Shown here: piece after piece, positions 43,324 to 53,431 of the stretch
Position numbering within the stretch: position 1 is the first letter of the stretch
Layout of the letters: each line of letters begins with the position of its first letter
Origin: Acidobacteriota bacterium
GTDB taxonomy: Bacteria; Acidobacteriota; Terriglobia; Terriglobales; Acidobacteriaceae
NCBI GenBank assembly: GCA_013289795.1
Contig: JABCZH010000005.1
Span: 62,001 to 126,000, forward strand
Direction of reading: 5' to 3'
Length of the DNA stretch: 64,000 nucleotides
Notes under the pieces: generated by a model
Database searches by the model: none
Seen by the model: only the letters and a program-made list of their open reading frames with translations
Told to the model about the DNA's origin: nothing
Made by a program: the position numbers and the translations under genes

Positions 43324-45912
43324 TTACTCGCGTGCCAGCAGAGTCTGTTTGGGGTCGATCAAGATCTTGCGTACGCCGGGCGGAGCTGTTAGGTGAAAAG
43401 CAGTCTCGGTGCCATCGGCGAACACCTGTCCGAGCAGTGTCATTTTCCCGGCGTGAAAGGCGTACAGCGGAACTGGGGTCACGAGATCGTCCGGCGCATC
43501 TTTCTGCAAAAGAGTGCCGGTGACGGTGGTGGCGCCGGCGGTATCGACATATTTCACACTGTGGACTTCGAAATGCGGCACGGCGGTTCCATTGACCCAT
43601 CCGTCGTAAAACCAGTCCAGCGACTTGCGGCCTTCATACCATAGAGGCCGCGGCAAGTCTTCCTCAAAGACGTGCAGCAGTTCGCGGGTGGTGATGGGTT
43701 TTCCTTCGTAGCTTTCTCGGACCCTGCGCAGCGCACGAACGAAAGGCTCATCTCGGACGGAGTTGGGCCCTTCATTCGCGGCGGGCGGTTCCGTATCGAG
43801 CATCATGTTGCGAAGCATGTGAAAGAGCCAGGTGCCGCGTCCGTAGCTGACCGCCTCATAGCCGGTGGGGAACTGGGAGCAGGAAAGGCGGTTGCCCAAA
43901 GTGACCGGGCCGTCCTCCATCAAGCGCACGCCGGCTGAGTTCTTGAAGAGGAGATCGTTCCGGTATTTGTCCAACACCTCGTGGAATTTCGTCGAATCTT
44001 CCGCTTCAACCAGCATCAGTGCGCTGTAGTTCGCCAGAGCTTCCGGGAGCCACTGATCGCGGTAGTCGTTCCAGGTGACGAGATCGCCCCACCATTGGTG
44101 GGCCGTCTCATGTCCGATGACCACGTCGATGAGAGTTTTTTCTACAGGGGACAGATGGAGGCGAGACTTTTCTTCGTTGCTGAGGTAGGAAAGGCTGGAG
44201 AGAAAAACCAACCCGGGCCAGCCTTGACTCATGTTTCCGGGAAACTGCGTCAGAGCCAACTGACTATAAGGGTAAGGCCCGAACCAACGCGAATAAGATT
44301 CGATGGCATGGGCAGACATGCTGGCCACCCTCTGCTCATTGCGGGCAGGAGAGGGCCGAGGCGCGCCGGCCGCCAAAGCGGGGGCGGTCCTGCTGATGTA
44401 GGGAACGTCAGGGAGAACGGTCTCGTTCTCGCTGGGGAACCCGCGTTCGACTGTTTTTGTGGCGTAAGCGTCTACCACGACCTCACCTGCGCGGGCTTCG
44501 ACGCGTTGATATCTGCCAAGGTTGAATCCTGCGACCGGGATGGGCCGCTCGGAAACCCAATGGCTCACCTGCTCGGCGGGCGGGGTGGAATCCGCCAGGG
44601 CGGCGCTTGCGGCGGGGGGCACATCGACCCGTCGGCCAGTCGCCACCAACGTCCAACCCGCCGGGTAGTGGAATTCGAGATCAAAGTTGGACATAGCGAT
44701 GCCGCGGTTGGGGTACCAAGTGCCCCGTGCGCCCACGTAAAGCAATCCCGCGGCAGCTTCCGACAAGACTTCACCGCCGTAGCTGAAGCGCAGCTGGATC
44801 CGTTGTCCGGTCTGAATCGGGGCAGGAAAAACGACTGCCACCAAGTCATTACCCTGCCGGGCAAGTTGCGTACCTTCGATGGCGGGATTATGGATGAATT
44901 CTACGGGATGACCGTCGGCCAGGACTTCCTTGAGGTGAAGGAGTCTTGCCAGCTCGAACACTACTGCCCGCTGACCTCCCTGCAGGACTTTCAAGTCCAG
45001 CTCTGCAACTGCATCAATGGTGGTGGGTGGCCTTATCTCGACGCGAATCTTGTTGGACAGAATGTCGATGGCGCTAACTCTGCCTTCCTCAGTGGCAATG
45101 CTGTTGGCGCCAGCTGTTCCAGATTTTTTCTTTAGTAGGGAATAGGAGGTCCAAACGTTGTAGTAAGTTGTGCCTTCGACGGCCTTCGATTGAGCTGCCC
45201 AAACTTGCTCGGGCGCGCCAGAGTCATAGAAGACGTCGAAAATTCCTTTTGTCTGTCCCTGCATGCGGGCATGAAGGAAGCGGTCGTCGGGACCTCCGCA
45301 TGATTTTGCGGGCTTCGCCGGGACCCCGTTTGCAGGCAACTGCTGGCTGAAGGTCATGAACAAACGCAGGCCATCCGGTAGCGCAAGATTGCGGGCGGTC
45401 TGGTTCCACTGGGAAACGAATTCCGCGGAGCCCTCTGCGGGGACGAGATACGGCTGCATTTCCGCGAAGGTGTCATCGTTGAAACGGAAGTAGGCGTTCT
45501 TGAAGCGTTCCTCCAAGATGGCGGCACCGGTTTGCAAAAGCATGGATGCGCGTTCCACCTGACTGGGCGGAGTGAGCAGAATTTCACCTTCACCTTCGAA
45601 GAACGCTCCCGTTACGCAGCCTGCGACGTCCTGGGTGAAGCCGATGACGCCGTCATCAAACGAAATATGGAAGTCGGCGCGGTCGATGGAAAGTTCGCGT
45701 GCACGATAAACCTGTGAGCTGTCGAGGCCCACGCTGCCGAGCTGCAGGAACAGATTCTCGGCCGCGCTGTGGAGAACGGGGGTTCCGCCGAGTTGGACTT
45801 GAGGCGGACTGGCAGGGTGCGCGGTTTCCTGGCCGAAGGCAGGAATCCAGACGGCCAATAAAGCCGCCGTGAGGCGCAACTTACGCCGCGTTCGTGCCAC
45901 TCCCTTGGTCAC
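43324..45912 (-). CDS. M1-family metallopeptidase, secreted, without a GAMEN motif
   Basis: About 862 residues from the GTG at 45912. The start was chosen because the hydrophobic leader (LTAALLAVWIPAFGQ) follows; starts further up would run into the divergent gene. The zinc site is HETAHQWW plus the glutamate in LPEALANY, with the 18-residue spacing of M1 enzymes. The exopeptidase motif GAMEN is not seen; the strand reads NMSQGWPGL instead, so it may not be an aminopeptidase. Two large beta domains precede the catalytic domain. It diverges from another HExxH gene only 37 bases away. Confidence 0.83.
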   Translation of the reverse strand: MTKGVARTRRKLRLTAALLAVWIPAFGQETAHPASPPQVQLGGTPVLHSAAENLFLQLGSVGLDSSQVYRARELSIDRADFHISFDDGVIGFTQDVAGCVTGAFFEGEGEILLTPPSQVERASMLLQTGAAILEERFKNAYFRFNDDTFAEMQPYLVPAEGSAEFVSQWNQTARNLALPDGLRLFMTFSQQLPANGVPAKPAKSCGGPDDRFLHARMQGQTKGIFDVFYDSGAPEQVWAAQSKAVEGTTYYNVWTSYSLLKKKSGTAGANSIATEEGRVSAIDILSNKIRVEIRPPTTIDAVAELDLKVLQGGQRAVVFELARLLHLKEVLADGHPVEFIHNPAIEGTQLARQGNDLVAVVFPAPIQTGQRIQLRFSYGGEVLSEAAAGLLYVGARGTWYPNRGIAMSNFDLEFHYPAGWTLVATGRRVDVPPAASAALADSTPPAEQVSHWVSERPIPVAGFNLGRYQRVEARAGEVVVDAYATKTVERGFPSENETVLPDVPYISRTAPALAAGAPRPSPARNEQRVASMSAHAIESYSRWFGPYPYSQLALTQFPGNMSQGWPGLVFLSSLSYLSNEEKSRLHLSPVEKTLIDVVIGHETAHQWWGDLVTWNDYRDQWLPEALANYSALMLVEAEDSTKFHEVLDKYRNDLLFKNSAGVRLMEDGPVTLGNRLSCSQFPTGYEAVSYGRGTWLFHMLRNMMLDTEPPAANEGPNSVRDEPFVRALRRVRESYEGKPITTRELLHVFEEDLPRPLWYEGRKSLDWFYDGWVNGTAVPHFEVHSVKYVDTAGATTVTGTLLQKDAPDDLVTPVPLYAFHAGKMTLLGQVFADGTETAFHLTAPPGVRKILIDPKQTLLARE

Positions 45913-45949
45913 CTGCGTAGCAACTCCCGGTGTTCTAGAATGCGCTTCA

Positions 45950-47371
45950 ATGCGGGCATCTGTCATTCTCTCTGTAAGTGCTTGTATATGTGTACTTTCG
46001 CCGTGTTGTGCCCGGGCGGAAGTCATCCATTTGAAAAATGGCCGCATCATCTGGGCCGACCATGTTCGAGAAAACGGCGCACGTATTGAGTATGACGTTG
46101 GGGACAACAGTTACGGTATCCCGAAAGCGGTGGTCGAACGCATCGACACGGGTGGGGTTTCTCCGCAGAGTAACCCGGCGGCGTCCGGGGACCAGCATGA
46201 TCTGCCGGCATTTGTGCCCGCCGATAATCTTAAAAATGATGCCGGACTCATCAGCCGGATCATTCCCGACGACCAGGTGGATGAGGGGCAACTGGCGGCG
46301 CTGGAGCAATCGGGGAACGGGGCGACGATCGCGGCTGGATATTTTATTGCCGGGAAGCATGAGTTCGATCATGGACGATATCCCAAGGCACGTAATTACT
46401 TAGACACCGCGCTGCGCTTCGATGGTCAGAACCCAACCATTCTGAATTATTATGCCGCGCTGCTGGTAAAGACTGGAAGGGCCTCCGAGGCATTGCCGTA
46501 TGCGGAGCGGGCGGTTCGCAGTGCGCCCGATTCCCCGGACGCGCTGACCGTGCTTGGCTATGTGCAGTTTGCGGCGGACCGGGACCAGGACGCGATCCGT
46601 AGCTGGAAACATTCGCTTGAGTTGCGTCCCGACGGCACGGTGCGACAGTATCTCGAGAGAGCGGAACGCGACGCCAGCGCGCGGGTCAACTATTCCGAGC
46701 GGGAGAGCGGACACTTCACCTTGCACTACGAAGGCTCACAGACGCCGGAAGCGCTGCGTAATCAGCTGCTGGCCACGCTGGAGTCGGCATACGACGATCT
46801 GTCGCGGCAGTTGAGCATCACGCCGCGCAGCATCGCGGTGGTGATCTATACCGACCAGGCCTTCTTCGATGTTACCCAGGCGCCGACGTGGACGGGGGCG
46901 GTGAATGACGGGAAATTGCGGATCCCGATTCGCGGGCTGGATTCCGTCACACCGGAGCTGGCGCGAGTGCTGAAACATGAGTTGGCGCATTCTTTCATCA
47001 ACCAGCTCTCTGCGGGACGCTGTCCGCAGTGGCTGAACGAGGGCATCGCGCAGGCGGTTGAACCCAAAGTGCTCTCCAGCGGAAGCCGCTTAGCCGAGCT
47101 CTACCGTACTCAACACGAGATTCCTCTGAATGCGCTGGAAGCAGGTTTCATGCGATTCTCGCCGCTCGAAGCTGCGGTCGCGTACGAGGAATCGCTCGCG
47201 GCGGCGCAGTACATCATTGACACATACGGCATGAGCGATCTGCAGCGGGTGCTGGAACGGCTTGGAGAGGGAAGCTCGACTGAGGCGGCACTGCGCGCAG
47301 TTATTCATTCCGATTACGGGCAGCTCGAGGAGGAAGTTGGGAAATACCTTGGAAGCAAGTACGGGCAGTAG
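45950..47371 (+). CDS. Secreted TPR protein with gluzincin (MA-like) protease domain
   Basis: 473 residues. The start at 45950 gives a signal peptide (MRASVILSVSACICVLSPCC). TPR helices (about 130-230; YPKARNYLDTALRFDGQNPT, ALPYAERAVRSAPDSPDALT) precede a metalloprotease domain with HELAH at 343-347 and NEGIA as the third-ligand region. Same plan as the peptidase MA family in other Acidobacteriota. Likely acts in the periplasm. Divergent from the M1 peptidase, so the two may share a regulatory region of 37 bases. Confidence 0.8.
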   Translation: MRASVILSVSACICVLSPCCARAEVIHLKNGRIIWADHVRENGARIEYDVGDNSYGIPKAVVERIDTGGVSPQSNPAASGDQHDLPAFVPADNLKNDAGLISRIIPDDQVDEGQLAALEQSGNGATIAAGYFIAGKHEFDHGRYPKARNYLDTALRFDGQNPTILNYYAALLVKTGRASEALPYAERAVRSAPDSPDALTVLGYVQFAADRDQDAIRSWKHSLELRPDGTVRQYLERAERDASARVNYSERESGHFTLHYEGSQTPEALRNQLLATLESAYDDLSRQLSITPRSIAVVIYTDQAFFDVTQAPTWTGAVNDGKLRIPIRGLDSVTPELARVLKHELAHSFINQLSAGRCPQWLNEGIAQAVEPKVLSSGSRLAELYRTQHEIPLNALEAGFMRFSPLEAAVAYEESLAAAQYIIDTYGMSDLQRVLERLGEGSSTEAALRAVIHSDYGQLEEEVGKYLGSKYGQ

Positions 47372-47384
47372 GTGGGTGGCGAGT

Positions 47385-49385
47385 CTAAGCCTGCCAGCGT
47401 TTGCGCTTGCGCGGAGAGGTTGACCCGGGGCCGGGCGGGCCTTGTTTGGCGGTATTCACCTTGTCGGTCGAATCGACCGAGAACAGCATGTACTTATCGA
47501 AGCTGTGACGACGGTAGTAGCGGTGGCGATGGAAATCGAGATACACTTCGGCGGTTTTCGGCAACCAAAGTTGTACGTTCTTTTTCTCGAATAGCACAGG
47601 GCCGTATTCGGCGATCTGGTGCTCGGCGAGGAATCCAATTCCCTTCAACGGATTGATCAACTCGGATTCAATGCGGATGATTTGAAACTTGTCGGCAGTG
47701 ATCCAGGCGCGTCCCTTTAGCCGTATTGGGTAGGTGTGATTGCCGACCACGTAGTCCTGAATGTGACTCGGCCGGTCTTCACGGGCGCGGAAGTGCATGA
47801 GCCAGGTGGCTTGTCCTTTCCAATCTCCCAGGCCTTCGCAGGTAATCTCGTAATCCGGCTGCATGGTGGGATGGAAGATCATCGCCAGGGCAGGGAATCC
47901 GGAGGTGGCAATCTGATCGGGCAAGTTGTCGATCCCGTAACGCTCGGTGCGAAATTCATCGACCAGCAGGACCCCGGTGCGGGGTTGAGAAATATAGGCG
48001 GCGTAATCGAACTTGCGGGTCTCCCGGGTGGTGGGGTTGCCCTGATTGTCGAGCCTTTCATGCAACAGATCTTCGATGGCCGCGAAGCGGCCGACGTTAT
48101 CCACCAATTCCTCTACGCGGTCGCCGGCCTTCGCCAAGACTTCCGCGGTTGGGCAATTCACTCCAGCGGCGACTGAGGGTTTCGCTTCATCGATTCCCGG
48201 GGGTTGCCAGGCCACCGACAATTCCGGCTCGGTAGTGTCGGCCAACGGGTCTGGGTCACCAGCGGGGGTGGATTGCACGACGGTAGTAAGCATTGCTGCT
48301 TGGGTCGGAGTATTTGCCGCGCGCTGCTCCAGCTGGGTAATGAACTGCTGTACCTGAGGAGCCTGAGGATTGGCCGGCGCGAGCGCGAGAAAAGTCTTCA
48401 GGGTTTGAATGCCTTCCGCAGTGTGGCCCAGATCGGCTTGGGCTTCACCCAACACCAGGCGGGCGGCGAGGGCGTCTCCTTTGCCCTGGTCAATTGCCAA
48501 CTGGGCCTGTTCCCGGGCTTTATCGTACTGCTTCAGCTTTAGATAGACGTTGCCCAGAAGATTGTGCGACATCCAGTCATTGGGATTCGCTACGATCGCA
48601 CGCTCCAGCGAGGCCTTGGCAGGTTCGTACTGGCCGCGCAGAAGCTGTATCCTGCCGAGCAACGCCAGAGACTGGGCATCGCTGGGACTCAGGGTGATCG
48701 CGTGATTAAGGTAGGTCGTGGCTTGGTCGTAGTCCTTCTGCTCAAAGAACAGGTACCCCATCAGGAAATTGACGCGTCCACTGTCGGGCACCGACCGGTA
48801 TGCCGAATCGAGGCGCTTCTTGGCCTCTTTAAGATTGGAAGATTTCAAGGCGGCGACGGCAGCCGCAGTATCTTTTGAGGCCTTCGATGACATCAGTGCG
48901 TCGGAGGTGCCCGTGGCGTCGAGGTTGATCGCCGCCGCGTCCTTTTGGAGCGTCACCTGTAGTTGCAGAACGTCGGTGAGGCCAGCTACTTCGGCTTGCT
49001 TCTGCGTGGTCAAGTACCCGGCCGCGCTTATCTCGAGGCTGTACTTGCACACGGACAATCCCAAGAATGTGGTCTGGGAGCCGTTTTTCGTGGCCTGATA
49101 GACGGTGCCGGCGGGATTATCGCAGTGCAGACGCACCACCGCCTGGCGATCCAGTTTGGCCTTGTGCTCGTCGAGAACCGTGATCTGGAGGGATCCACCC
49201 TGATGGTAAGCTTCGGTCAGAGACTCGATATCGGTGTTCGGGGGCTGGTTCGTTCTCGGATCGCCCAGGGTCGCCACTCCCCCACTCTGGGCACCAGCGT
49301 TGGGAACGAAAAACACGAAAAAGGCAGAGGCGGCTACTGTCAGCCAGAGTTGTGGTCGAGCCCGTTGTTGAAAACGATGGCTCAT
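47385..49385 (-). CDS. Secreted TPR protein with carboxypeptidase-regulatory-like N-domain
   Basis: 666 residues with a signal peptide (LTVAASAFFVFFVPNAGAQ). About 60-150 is a beta domain like the carboxypeptidase regulatory domain. About 185-370 are TPRs (YDQATTYLNHAITLSPSDAQSLALLGRI, YEPAKASLERAIVANPNDW). The last about 230 residues are a beta-rich domain (FDYAAYISQPRTGVLLVDEF, LPKTAEVYLDFHRHRYYRRHSF), a pattern common in acidobacterial exported proteins of unknown role. Start at 49385; no strong ribosome site. Confidence 0.78.
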   Translation of the reverse strand: MSHRFQQRARPQLWLTVAASAFFVFFVPNAGAQSGGVATLGDPRTNQPPNTDIESLTEAYHQGGSLQITVLDEHKAKLDRQAVVRLHCDNPAGTVYQATKNGSQTTFLGLSVCKYSLEISAAGYLTTQKQAEVAGLTDVLQLQVTLQKDAAAINLDATGTSDALMSSKASKDTAAAVAALKSSNLKEAKKRLDSAYRSVPDSGRVNFLMGYLFFEQKDYDQATTYLNHAITLSPSDAQSLALLGRIQLLRGQYEPAKASLERAIVANPNDWMSHNLLGNVYLKLKQYDKAREQAQLAIDQGKGDALAARLVLGEAQADLGHTAEGIQTLKTFLALAPANPQAPQVQQFITQLEQRAANTPTQAAMLTTVVQSTPAGDPDPLADTTEPELSVAWQPPGIDEAKPSVAAGVNCPTAEVLAKAGDRVEELVDNVGRFAAIEDLLHERLDNQGNPTTRETRKFDYAAYISQPRTGVLLVDEFRTERYGIDNLPDQIATSGFPALAMIFHPTMQPDYEITCEGLGDWKGQATWLMHFRAREDRPSHIQDYVVGNHTYPIRLKGRAWITADKFQIIRIESELINPLKGIGFLAEHQIAEYGPVLFEKKNVQLWLPKTAEVYLDFHRHRYYRRHSFDKYMLFSVDSTDKVNTAKQGPPGPGSTSPRKRKRWQA

Positions 49386-49448
49386 AGCGAAGTGACGCGC
49401 ATTTTGTCACAGTTCGCGCGGCACGTCAATGCCTACGTTAGGAGGGTA

Positions 49449-50297
49449 GTGGGCGCACCAGCCCCATTACCGTTAGTAGTTGGCCCGGAGGGCGGTTCTG
49501 TGCTAACTTTTCGGCTCGACCGGCTAATGAGTCCTCTGTTCAAACTCGGGAAATCTCGACCCCAGCCGGCCCGCGACGCCGTACAGGCTGAGGTGCCGGA
49601 ACTAAGAGGGGCAAACCTTTCGGCGGTCTACTACGGGCAGCGCATGGGGGGTGACTTCTACGACTTCCTGCGGGTCAGCCCCAAAAGAGTGTTGTTTGGG
49701 CTGCTCGACGTGGCTGGGCGTCAGGAAGAGAATCGCGAGATCATTTCGGCGGCACGGCACAGCTTCCGCACCCTGGGTGCGGAACTGTTTGCGCAGGAAG
49801 ACATTAACGAAGCCGAAGCCATGATCGAAGTCTGTCTTCAGCTGAACCGAACCGTCCTGGAAACCGCTGGCGGAGTGCACTCCTGCCCTGCCTTTGCCGG
49901 CTGCTACGACGAGAACCTGGGGACAGTATGTTACTTCAACGCCGGACACACACCGGGATTGGTGCGAGACGCGACCGGAGTCGCGGAATTGCCGGCCACC
50001 GGGCTGCCGCTCGGCCTGTTCTCGCACAGCACTTGCGATGCGTCCACGGTGGCGCTGGAGCCGGGAGCCGTCCTGATGCTGGTCTCCCGCGGGATCGTGG
50101 AAGCAAAGTGCGGCGGCGAAGAGTGGGGATTAGATTCGGTAAAGACTGGACTGCAACGTTCGACCGCGGTTGGCGCCAAGGACTTTGGTCTTTCCGTCCT
50201 CGATCAACTTCAAGAATTCATGTGCACTGCCCCTACCGACAACGACGTGACCACGCTTGTTCTGGCCCGGCACAGCAATGCACAATCCCTCATCTAG
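49449..50297 (+). CDS. PP2C/SpoIIE-type serine phosphatase
   Basis: Single phosphatase domain with the metal-binding GGDFYDF motif, LLDVAGR, YFNAGHTPGLV, LPLGLF and the final aspartate in TDNDVTTLVLAR. Such enzymes reverse serine or threonine phosphorylation on anti-sigma antagonists or other partners. Three starts are possible: ATG 49377 (overlaps the start of the opposite gene), GTG 49449 (close after AGGAGG, chosen here) and ATG 49527. No sigma or anti-sigma gene is near. Confidence 0.83.
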   Translation: MGAPAPLPLVVGPEGGSVLTFRLDRLMSPLFKLGKSRPQPARDAVQAEVPELRGANLSAVYYGQRMGGDFYDFLRVSPKRVLFGLLDVAGRQEENREIISAARHSFRTLGAELFAQEDINEAEAMIEVCLQLNRTVLETAGGVHSCPAFAGCYDENLGTVCYFNAGHTPGLVRDATGVAELPATGLPLGLFSHSTCDASTVALEPGAVLMLVSRGIVEAKCGGEEWGLDSVKTGLQRSTAVGAKDFGLSVLDQLQEFMCTAPTDNDVTTLVLARHSNAQSLI

Positions 50298-50325
50298 AAG
50301 CGTTTCGATCATCGCCGTCTGAGCA

Positions 50326-52122
50326 CTAATTGCGGCGTCCCCGGTGGCTGCGGCTCTTGATTGGTTGTGGAGGAGCAGGTCTGGTGGGAGCTAATTCCTC
50401 GGCGGTCACGAAGACGGGCTCGATGTCGGTAGGAATGCCCTGAAGGCCATCCAGAGCTTTTTTCAGAGTGGGACGCACCACGCCCATTTCGTCCAGCATT
50501 TTCTTGGCGGCTGCGTAGTCGCCCTGGGCTTCGATGGTGAGGAGGTCATGATCGAGCTCGGCGACGGCGGCCTTCATCTTCGCGACATCTACAGAAAAGG
50601 TGCCGTCGTCGTGCTGGATGAAGGCGCCTTTGTCAGTATAAGAATTGAACTGGATTGCCATACCCTTGCCGTGGGCGTCGTTCAGACCAAAGCGCAGAGT
50701 GCGGAATGAAGAGGCCAAATAGGTGGTGTAGAGCTGACGCTGGGCGGCTTCGTCGGATGCCAGGACCTTGCCCAGTCCCATTTCTTTGGCGTGGTCCATC
50801 ATGTATTGCAGGGCGAACAGGCCGGTGACGTCGGCTTTGCACTCTTCGATTGCGGCGTACAGGTCTTTCAGCTCTTCGCGAGGGGTGGTATCGCGATCTC
50901 CGACCTTGATCTGATGCGGACCCAGACCGTGCATCAGTTCGTGGGCAAGGATGTGGGTGAAGAACGGCTCGAAAGTGACATCGACCATGGCATCGTGAGT
51001 CAGAGTGCGGCGGGCGATGGGAAGTAGCACGCTGCGGAACTTTGCTTCTTGAACGTTCTTTAACATGACACGCTTGCTGCCCTTTTGCTGCACCACGCGA
51101 TCGTCGTTGGGCAGGTTGTAAGCCGCGGTCTGGACGCCGTGAGCGGCATCGCCCGCGCTCAGGATTTCATCCACTACGCGAATGGGGGCAGCCGCGCCGA
51201 GCTTGGGATTCCGGTATTGCGGGTCCAGAGGCAAGTTGTTTTCGATGTCCTGCAAGTGCGCGGTGAAGGCGGAAAGCTTGGCAGTCTCCTGGTCGTCCCG
51301 CAGGTTGACGTAGGCCTCGAACGCCGCCTTATAACCAAAGAGTTCGTCGTTGTAGGTTTCGTAGGGGCCGATGGTGATATCGAGCGGCGCATCCAGATCC
51401 ATCCAAGCCATGTCGCTGGCGTAATAGTTGTTGGAGAGGAAGGCGTCCGCGCGCAGATTGAGGAACTTCTTCAACGATTCGTTGTCGGTCAGCGTAGCGG
51501 CGTCATGCAGCAGGCTGGCGGCGCGGTTGAGGTCGTCGGCATAGGCCCGGCTATAGGGAATAGCGTGCAGATTATTGGCGGGCGACGAGCTGTTTTCTGC
51601 CCAGCGAATGATGGTGAAGAAGCTCTTGGCGTCGTCCTGTTCTTTGGGAGAGAGCTGCGCCACCCAGCGCTCGAAGGCATCTTTGGACATGTTTTCTGGA
51701 TAGAAGTTCGCGCCGGGGGGCTTGATCGGCGGCACATCCGGCAGGAAGGCCTGGAATTGGTCGATGTCCGACCAGGGGCCCTTGTTGATCCAGAAGTAGT
51801 TCAGCCGGGCTTTGCCCAGAGGGGAAGTGTCCTTTTGCAGGCGAGAATAAAGGGCGGGGTTGCCGTCCCACCGTTGTTTGAGGAAGATGTCGTTCAAGAC
51901 GCGGGCAGCCTGAATCAGCTTGACCAGGGCCTGACGGTCACCGGAGGAGAGCGCGGAGGTATCGACACGGAGGGGTGTGGGCGCAAAACGGGTGGACATC
52001 TTTTCCAGTTCCAGTTGGTTCGGGAACGAGGCGATGTTCTTCTCTTTCTCTTGTGCTCTAGCCGGAATACTCAAACTCCCTAAGACCATTATCGCAAGCG
52101 CAAAACAGGAAGCGATCCTCAC
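50326..52122 (-). CDS. Exported zinc hydrolase resembling peptidase M49
   Basis: About 598 residues. The start at 52122 (GTG) is chosen for GAGGGGGAC before it and the following signal peptide (RIASCFALAIMVLGSLSIPARA). The active-site motif is HELMHGLGPH with a downstream EECKADVTG that supplies the second-metal-shell glutamate; dipeptidyl-peptidase III (M49) has HELLGH, so this is a related but different zinc site. The first half is helical. Substrate unknown. Closest functional class: secreted or periplasmic peptidase-like hydrolase. Confidence 0.75.
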   Translation of the reverse strand: MRIASCFALAIMVLGSLSIPARAQEKEKNIASFPNQLELEKMSTRFAPTPLRVDTSALSSGDRQALVKLIQAARVLNDIFLKQRWDGNPALYSRLQKDTSPLGKARLNYFWINKGPWSDIDQFQAFLPDVPPIKPPGANFYPENMSKDAFERWVAQLSPKEQDDAKSFFTIIRWAENSSSPANNLHAIPYSRAYADDLNRAASLLHDAATLTDNESLKKFLNLRADAFLSNNYYASDMAWMDLDAPLDITIGPYETYNDELFGYKAAFEAYVNLRDDQETAKLSAFTAHLQDIENNLPLDPQYRNPKLGAAAPIRVVDEILSAGDAAHGVQTAAYNLPNDDRVVQQKGSKRVMLKNVQEAKFRSVLLPIARRTLTHDAMVDVTFEPFFTHILAHELMHGLGPHQIKVGDRDTTPREELKDLYAAIEECKADVTGLFALQYMMDHAKEMGLGKVLASDEAAQRQLYTTYLASSFRTLRFGLNDAHGKGMAIQFNSYTDKGAFIQHDDGTFSVDVAKMKAAVAELDHDLLTIEAQGDYAAAKKMLDEMGVVRPTLKKALDGLQGIPTDIEPVFVTAEELAPTRPAPPQPIKSRSHRGRRN

Positions 52123-52239
52123 AACGTCCCCCTCTGTCACTTAATTCGTGGCTCCTCACCGCGAAAACCGACACATCATAACAGGAGACACAGTGGCAGG
52201 AGCAGACTGGCGGCGGTACAATTTACCAAAGGCCGGTAG

Positions 52240-52265
52240 CGCAGAGGGAGTGGCCGTCCTCTGCG
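52240..52265 (+). repeat. 8-bp inverted repeat before the PpiC gene
   Basis: CGCAGAGG (52240-52247) and CCTCTGCG (52258-52265) form a perfect stem around a 10-base loop, 21 bases before the ATG. It could affect the leader of the chaperone mRNA. No T-run follows. Confidence 0.4.
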
Positions 52266-52286
52266 GGGAAGGCTTGCGGAATTCTT

Positions 52287-53369
52287 ATGCGAAGACGCTT
52301 TTTTCTGCTAACGCTGGTTTGTGCAGCCGGGTTGCCGATTGCCTTAGCTGCGGACACCGTGGTGCAAGAGATTATTGCGCGGGTCAACAATCAGATTATT
52401 ACGCGGAACGAGTATGTGCGAAGCCAGGAAGATCTGAGGAAAGAAGCGCAGCAGCAGGACCCGATCAACGCCGACAAGCTGGTCGCAGAGAAGGAGAAGG
52501 ATGTATTGCGCGACCTGATTGACCAGCAGTTGTTGCTGGAAAAGGGCAAGGACCTGGGCATTACCGGGGACACCGAGCTGATCAAGAAGCTGGACCAGAT
52601 GCGCAAGGAAATGAACTTGGACAGCATGGAGGAACTGGAAAAAGCTGCGCAATCCCAGGGTATTTCGTTCGAGGATTTCAAACAGAACATGCGCAACCAG
52701 ATCATCACCCAGCAGGTGATTGGGAGGGAAGTCGGGCAAAGGCTGGTCATCGACAAGGGCGAAGAAAAGAAATACTACGATGAGCATCAGAAGGACCTCG
52801 ACCAGCCGGAGCAGATCAAGCTCAGTGAGATCCTGATTTCGACCGAGAAGAAGGTCAAAGACATCACCGAGGAGCAGCAACTACAGGCCGCAAAAGCCAA
52901 GGCTGACGACCTGCTGGATCAGATTCAAAAAGGGGCCAAGTTTGAAGATGTCGCCAAGAAGAATTCCGACGTGTCGGCCGCCCAGGGGGGCGACCTCGGC
53001 TACTTCAAGCGCGGGACGCTGGCCAAGGAACTGGAAGACATCACCTTTAGCATGAAGGTGGGCGAAGTTTCGAAGGTGATACAGACCCGGCAGGGTTACG
53101 TCATTCTGAAGGTTGTGGAGCACCATCAGGCGGGAGTGCCGGCGCTTAGCGAGATTGAGCCGCATATTCAGGATGCGGTCTATATGCAGAAGCTGGCCCC
53201 GGCGCTGCGGGAGTATTTGACCAAGCTGCGAGAACAGGCGTTCATCGACATCAAGCCCGGGTACGTGGATACCTCGGCCAGTCCCAACGAGACCAAACCG
53301 GTGGAAACGGAAACCGCGGATGCGAAAGCCAAGCCGCTGAAAAAGAAGAAAAAGTTGGGCCTGTTTTAG
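52287..53369 (+). CDS. SurA-like periplasmic peptidyl-prolyl isomerase (PpiC domain)
   Basis: 360 residues. Signal peptide (MRRRFFLLTLVCAAGLPIALA), a SurA-type N-terminal chaperone domain (EIIARVNNQIITRNEYV, IDQQLLLEKGKDLGI), a single rotamase domain (IKLSEILIST, AKFEDVAKKNSDVSAAQGGDLGYFKRG, MKVGEVSKVIQTRQGYVILKV) and a Lys-rich tail (KPLKKKKKL). It helps outer-membrane proteins fold. E. coli SurA has two rotamase domains; one is usual outside Proteobacteria. Confidence 0.9.
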   Translation: MRRRFFLLTLVCAAGLPIALAADTVVQEIIARVNNQIITRNEYVRSQEDLRKEAQQQDPINADKLVAEKEKDVLRDLIDQQLLLEKGKDLGITGDTELIKKLDQMRKEMNLDSMEELEKAAQSQGISFEDFKQNMRNQIITQQVIGREVGQRLVIDKGEEKKYYDEHQKDLDQPEQIKLSEILISTEKKVKDITEEQQLQAAKAKADDLLDQIQKGAKFEDVAKKNSDVSAAQGGDLGYFKRGTLAKELEDITFSMKVGEVSKVIQTRQGYVILKVVEHHQAGVPALSEIEPHIQDAVYMQKLAPALREYLTKLREQAFIDIKPGYVDTSASPNETKPVETETADAKAKPLKKKKKLGLF

Positions 53370-53431
53370 TTTAAGCTGCCAGCGGGAGCGGGCACCCATT
53401 TCTGGTTCCGGAGCAGTCAAGCGTAGAAGTT

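Noticed and set aside
43981-45135. 384-codon plus-strand frame opposite the M1 peptidase
   Set aside because: The minus strand codes a protein with an intact zinc site; the plus frame has no recognisable domain.
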